Source of the DNA: JADCCX01 sp031378805
GTDB taxonomy: Bacteria > Pseudomonadota > Alphaproteobacteria > Rhizobiales > Beijerinckiaceae
Direction of reading: 5' to 3'
Length of the DNA stretch: 16,187 nt
NCBI GenBank assembly: GCA_031378805.1
Contig: JANNEO010000081.1
Coordinates: 1 to 16,187 of the forward strand
In this document: piece by piece, positions 7,637 through 13,700 of the stretch
Position numbering within the stretch: position 1 is the first letter of the stretch
Layout of the letters: each line of letters opens with the position of its first letter
Made by a program: the position numbers and the translations under genes
Notes under the pieces: generated by a model
Seen by the model: the letters and a program-made list of their open reading frames with translations, nothing else
Told to the model about the DNA's origin: nothing
Database searches by the model: none

Positions 7637-7731
7637 TTGAAAAATTTGCGTCTGTGTAGCCGGCGAAGCCCTGCGAGAAAATCGGCTGGTCTCTCATCCA
7701 GCACTTCCCTGACAAAACAGTGAGGAAAAAA

Positions 7732-10700
7732 ATGTCGGATACGTCGGCAAAAGCATTTGGCGATTTTGTGAAAAATTTCCTCGGCACAACTGCGACTCTA
7801 AACCTTCCAGACTCACTTATTGTTGGAACAAGAGTGGATATTGCCGGTCTTGTCGTCGGTGTTTATTGGTTCCAACCAGTAAACCAGTACGGATTACCCG
7901 ATATAAACAAACCACCACTCATCTTTTTCGCCTTGCCGCAGTACAAAAAAGTAATGACTTGGATTGTTGGCAGCAATCAGGTTGAAGTGGGGCCTGGTTC
8001 ATCATTTTCGGTTAACGGACCGGCTTTTGGCGTAACAGCTTTTTACAATATGCGTGAAAATCTGAATCGATGGGAGGAGTCAACCACTTCAGGAGCTCTA
8101 GCGATTGGCTTTAATTTGGGATCGAATACTTCAACTGGCACCTTTAAGGGTATCGCTTTTGCAAAAAATATCGTTTCAAAATTAAAGATAGGTATAAGTA
8201 CTGTTTTAAATTTGGCTCAAGCTGGCTCAATTATCAGCGGGTTTGCAACCGGAGTAGGTGCGTTTGTCGGACTTGGCACAGCAGCTGCAATGCATTTGGT
8301 CAAAAAAGCTCTAATCGACCAACTAACAGATCCGGCAAATTGGAACATCGGAGCCGCGTGGCGCGCAAGCATCACGGGCTACCCTAATGGCGAATTGATC
8401 GCCAGTGTTAGCGGCGTCAGAGTCAGGCTGTTTGGCGAAATATTTGTGGGACGGCGTGGCAGTCCATTTGCTCCCAGCAGCTACCTGCTTGACTTCGCCA
8501 ATTCACGGCCGCTTGATGAGCAGAGCGAATATGTTCCGCCGCCGCCATCTCCGGCTGGCGGTGGGAGGCTTGGGACAGGCCTGACCTACATCCCTGGGCA
8601 AATCAACACGACCCTACCGTCCATACCGGTCTTCAATGGGTTGAGGCGCGTGCTCCTCACGCCGGAGGCGTTGCAGGCGATCAATCGGCACGTCAAGGCG
8701 GCCTATGCGGACGTCACCACGCAAGGCGCGATGTTTTACGGCATAAAAAAGGCTATTGAGTCCTATAATGTGTATCATCAGGCTAACCCTAGAGCTGTAT
8801 TGATCAATCATTTGTCGCCTGACGGGCTCTATGTCGAAGAAAACACGCGATCTATCTCGGCCTTTTTAGCAGACGATGGAAATCCAGATGAAGGCAAGAG
8901 TTCATCATGGGTGAGCGCTTTCAACGTTAATGCTCGAATATCATATGTTGAGCGTTATTTTGGTTCGAATTCCGCCGGGACTGCGGCCATTCCTTTCCCG
9001 GACAATTTCAAGGAACTCTATCTAAAATACATCTACGGCGCTTTCCAGGCTCGTTATGGCGCAGCGGCCTTCCGAAGCACCCAGAACATCAAACAGTTTG
9101 TCGAATTTGTTTCGGGCCTGCCGAAGTGGAAGGTAGCCGCGATCGTTCTTACAAAGCAAATAGAAGAACAGGCCTATCAGGACATGAATCCGGGTTGGGG
9201 GATGGGTACTGACGCCTTGCGCCGGGCTTCGAAATATTATGCTCTTGCGTTCCGCGAGCGATGGGAGGCCGACGGATCGAGAGGCTTGCGGCCTGTGTCC
9301 GTCGATCAACCGTTGAATGACTACGTCAACTTCGTCAACACAATCCGCGGATCGGGAAACACGACTACCGGCGTTGGTCGCGATGTGCGCGTCAGGTCCG
9401 TTGAGCTTATGTTCTACGACACAGCAAAAGGCGCAGTTGGTCCAGGCAGCGGTGGCAATTGGGAAAAGCGCTTGACCGCCCGGTTCTTAGCCTGGAGCTG
9501 GATGTTTAATCACTACGTGCCGCCGCAGTTTCTCGACGCTTTTGGGGCGTCAGCTTTCATCACGCAGGTCAGCCAGAATGCTGAAGGCTTAAGAAACGTC
9601 TATGCGAAGGCAGTGAAATATTTTGAGAACAGACTAATCTACAACAAATCCGACGACAAACCAGTTGAGTTTGGCGCGGGCGACGTTGTCCTACAGGATG
9701 TGAATCTCGGTGAGATGGATCGTCTTTTGGGATTGTATGATGCCGACGGACACAGTTCCCAAAGTGCGGAATTTGTTGAGAGATGGCAGGAAATTGCTGA
9801 CCAGCTGTATGTCAACAACGAGAACCCGCTGGACGATTTCGTCAGAAGCGACATCTCGCAAGGCGTAACGCTGGACAGCGAAACGTCGGAAATCGTTCAG
9901 GTCATTTACGAGACCGCCCTCTCCGCTGACGAAGAGCTGGATGTTGCAGATTTCATCCAGATGTTGCGGGACGATGCGGATATTGCCGCTCTTGGATCGA
10001 CGGCATTGTTCCGCCTGGTGCTGAATGCGTTCAAATCGAATGAGACAGATCCGGTCTATCGCGCAGCTTTTTTTGATCAGATGCCGGGTGCCAAGGCTGG
10101 AGCCAAAGCATATGTTGCCGAAGTCCTGCGCGTTGCTATTCCCGCGACAGGGACAAATGCGGCCAGCATTGCGCGCGTTATCCGCAGCCTTATGGATGAG
10201 ATTGGCGTTCCGGTGGCTACGCGCAAACAATTCGTCTTGGATGTCCTGACATCTCTACCGGTGATCAACAGCACTCAGAAGACGCAAGTGCTCGATACCT
10301 TTGAGGCCATCGGCTATTTTGGCGCCGGTGCTGTCATTGCTCCGCGCCAGATTTCCGGCATACCAGCATCATTTCTGATAGCGCGTGACCGCCTGCGCGA
10401 AATCATCACCCGTGTCACCACCACGGATCGCACTGCGCTGGCCGCAGCGCTCAGCGCCTACACTGATGCTCCAGGCGCAGCCATCTCCGTTGCCGCGCGT
10501 GCCCGCCAGCTCGCCGTTGTCTACGGCCAGGTGAAGATGGACGGGGCTACCGCAACATTCCTGTCGACACGGATCTCCTGGTTGCGTGACGGAGTTGTCA
10601 CCAGCCTTCAGAGCGACATTGCCGGGCTTGTGAACAACTACAATGATGGAGAGATCGGGCGCTTTGCTCGCAGTCTGCTCAACAGCCTGGGCTTCGAGGC

Positions 10701-13700
10701 TGCGGGTCGACTTGATGTGCTGAACCGCGTGTTCGCTGATGGTACCATCGTTGACGCGACCCGCAAGGCCGCAATCCTTGCGGCGGTCCAATCGGCCGAT
10801 ACGCTTGATGGCCGCGATCAGCAGAATGATTTCGAAGTTCTGCAATCATTCCTGACCGCGATCACGGGCCAGTTGCGGTATTTCCCCGACATGAAGGGGT
10901 TGATCGAGGCAATCGAGATTGCGTCCAATGGCGTCAGCCTGATCGAAGGCATCTCCGGCCTGATCAATCGCAAGGATCTCGCAGGCGACAAGCTGCGCAG
11001 CGCTTTGGCGTTCTTTGCCAATCAGCCAGGAGCCTTGGGTGAAATCGCCAAGGGTGCGCAGACGATTTCGGCGATCTATGACGCGATTCAAAAGACCGCC
11101 AACGCGATCTTCTCCCCCGGAACCGAAGGAAATGTCACGGACGGCTTCCGCTCCGTGCTCCAGCGTCTGCGGTCCACGGGCGTGCTGGACGCAGGCACTG
11201 CCGAGAGCCTGCTGCGCATCAATGACGCTGCAGGTGCTGTTTTCGGCATCAAGGACGCGTTCAAGACGCCTGGCAACGAATTGGTGGCCTACAGAGAGTT
11301 CAAGCTGCTGGTCGGCGCTATTTTCACTGGCGACGACAAGGCCAAGGTCGGCGGCTATCTCGACGGCGTCGAAAGCGCCTACAAGGTCATCCAGAACGCC
11401 TACAACGCAATCAATATTGCGCCAGTCACGGATGCCAGAGGCAACCCAGTGCTCGACGGGGATGGCAAGCCGATATACCGAACGGAAGACAAGGCGTGGG
11501 AGCGCTTCTTTGCTGCCGGGATCCAGCTTCTGAACAACCCGCTCTTGTTCGACAAAGACTTCGTGACGGGTGTGAACACTGTGGCAGCTGGATACAGCGT
11601 TATCCAAAATACCATCAACATTTTCAACAATGACCCACTGGCAGCAACAAACGCGATCAACGGTATCGCCAACAATCCAAACCTGCTGAACCTGATTGGC
11701 GGCGCAGAGAGCCTCAGGCTGCTCAGACAGTCGAAAGCGCTCTACGAGCTTGCTCAAAGGTCAACGGAATGGCTGCGCCAGGGTGAAGACCCCAGTGGTG
11801 GTCTCCTCAAGTCCATCGGGGAGCTGTCATCCCTTTCACTGTTCGACAAGGGTCTGACAACTCCGCTGGCGACCATCGCATTTGGCTACAAGGCAGTTCA
11901 GAGCGCCATCAATGCTGTCTCCGCCCTGACGAAAGGCGGGCAGGTCACCATTCCGTTAATCCCGACTGACGGTGTCGCACGGGCTGAACTTGCCAACGTC
12001 TATTCGGCGGTGACGGGCCTTGCGGCGCTGAAGTTGTTGGACGGACAGACGAACAAGGTGCTGACCGATGTCGGCAATGGGGTCGAAGGTGTCCGGCAGA
12101 TCCTGAGCTTCCTGGACAAGTCCACGTTGGCGGGCGGCGTCTCGCTGGCTTCCCTGCTGTTCTCCTCGGGCCTGATCAAGGATCCGAAGCTCAGCTACGC
12201 GCTTAATGTCGCCAATGTGGCGCTGGCAGGCAATCCGATCGGCTGGGTGCTGCTGGGAGTGGACTTCGTGTCGCGCGTCCTCAATAGCGGCTGGAAGCAC
12301 GAACACTCGGTTTATCGGAGCGATATTGACCTCGACAAGGATTACCAGCTTGACGACACGGTGTTTCTGGATCGGGCAATCCATACTGATTTCTGGGGCG
12401 AGGTGACATATCACAATGGCGGGTTCCACTATAAGCTGAATACGCCGGCGCCGGCATTGATCAAGACAGCAAACTTCACTGTCGCTGATGAAATGCTTCA
12501 AGTTGATATTTTACCGCAAGAGGACTTCAGCCTTCAAACGCTCTACACCTTGAGTACTCCTGACGGACGCGTTTACGGAGGAGATGTCTCCGTAATCGCC
12601 GGTGCAAACGGCGTCCCCCGTTACATCTTCACCTACAGAGGGTACGGAGACGGATCCACAGGCATTCCGATTGGAACCACGTTTGTGCTAAGCGGCACAC
12701 CGACGGTTACAGGAATTGGCAGGTTCCAGAAAACGACATTCGAAAATATGACGGCAACGCGGTCCGTCTTGAAGGCTGAAGTTACTTACAACCAAATCAA
12801 TCCTGCCACAGGGCCAGTCGCCCTCGGCGGAGCGCCTGACCCGAACACGACCTATGGCCTTGGCGACGGCAAGCTCATCAAGGTTTTGACCGCCGCCGAA
12901 GCGGTCGCTTACAGGACGGCGCTCGGCGGTTCGTCCGCGACCCTGACCGGAGCTGATCCGCGCGTCATTGGCACGGGACTCATCGCCAAGTTCCTTAATG
13001 CGCTCACCCCGGAGTTCGGCACCTACCAGATTCCCTACATTTACTATTATCGCGACGTGAACGGCGACGGCATTGCCGACTTGGTCCGCGAGCAGGCCAA
13101 TGTTCCCGGCATCAATTCGAATGGCCTGCCGGAACATCTGCGCCGCAATGGTTTCCTTGGCTCCGCGGCCACGGCAGCATCTATCCGCGACAGTGCCATG
13201 CAGATCACGCTGCTCGACAAGGATGGCAATGCCATCACCGATAGCTTCAATGCAGGCTCCGACTCCGAGTTGAACGACAAACTCCGCCTTTCCGCGATGC
13301 TGATGACCTGGGGTGCCTCGCATACGGAGCTCTGGGGGCGGGCTCTTCAGGGGTACAACAAGTCGCTCGATGCGCAATACGTCGCAGAACGCAAAGCGCA
13401 GGGCATCACCGTCACGCCCTTGCAGCCACGCCCTGACCTGGACCTGTTCTATCAGCTTGCCGTCGAAAGCGGCGCAATCCGTCTGATGCGCAGGGCGGCG
13501 GATCTCTACACGGAGGGCGCGGCAACCGGCGCTGCTGCTCCAACGGAAGCCCGCAAGGCGGAGATTTACACCGAACTCGGCAAGATCAGCTTTGCGCTGG
13601 GCGCTGTGTTCGACACGGTCGCCTATGTGTCGAAGATTTCCAAGACCGATGGGGTGCCGACGGCAGCAGAAAAAGCGAAGCGTGACAGCATGCTGAAGTC

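Larger units (their letters stand above)
7323..7731. promoter_or_regulatory. Divergent intergenic control region between the two-component operon and the giant gene
   Basis: These 409 bp must hold the promoters of both units. I see a 12-bp-spaced direct repeat near the regulator start, a long near-perfect inverted repeat in the centre and a possible short leader ORF with its own ribosome binding site. No sigma-70 hexamer pair is convincing enough to place a start site. The region is more AT-rich than the recJ region. Confidence 0.6.

Noticed and set aside
10846..11757. A 303-codon minus-strand frame inside the giant gene, and similar ones at 12688-13377 and 14857-15459
   Set aside because: The plus-strand frame carries consistent domain and repeat signals throughout. 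The antisense frames show none and lack ribosome binding support.
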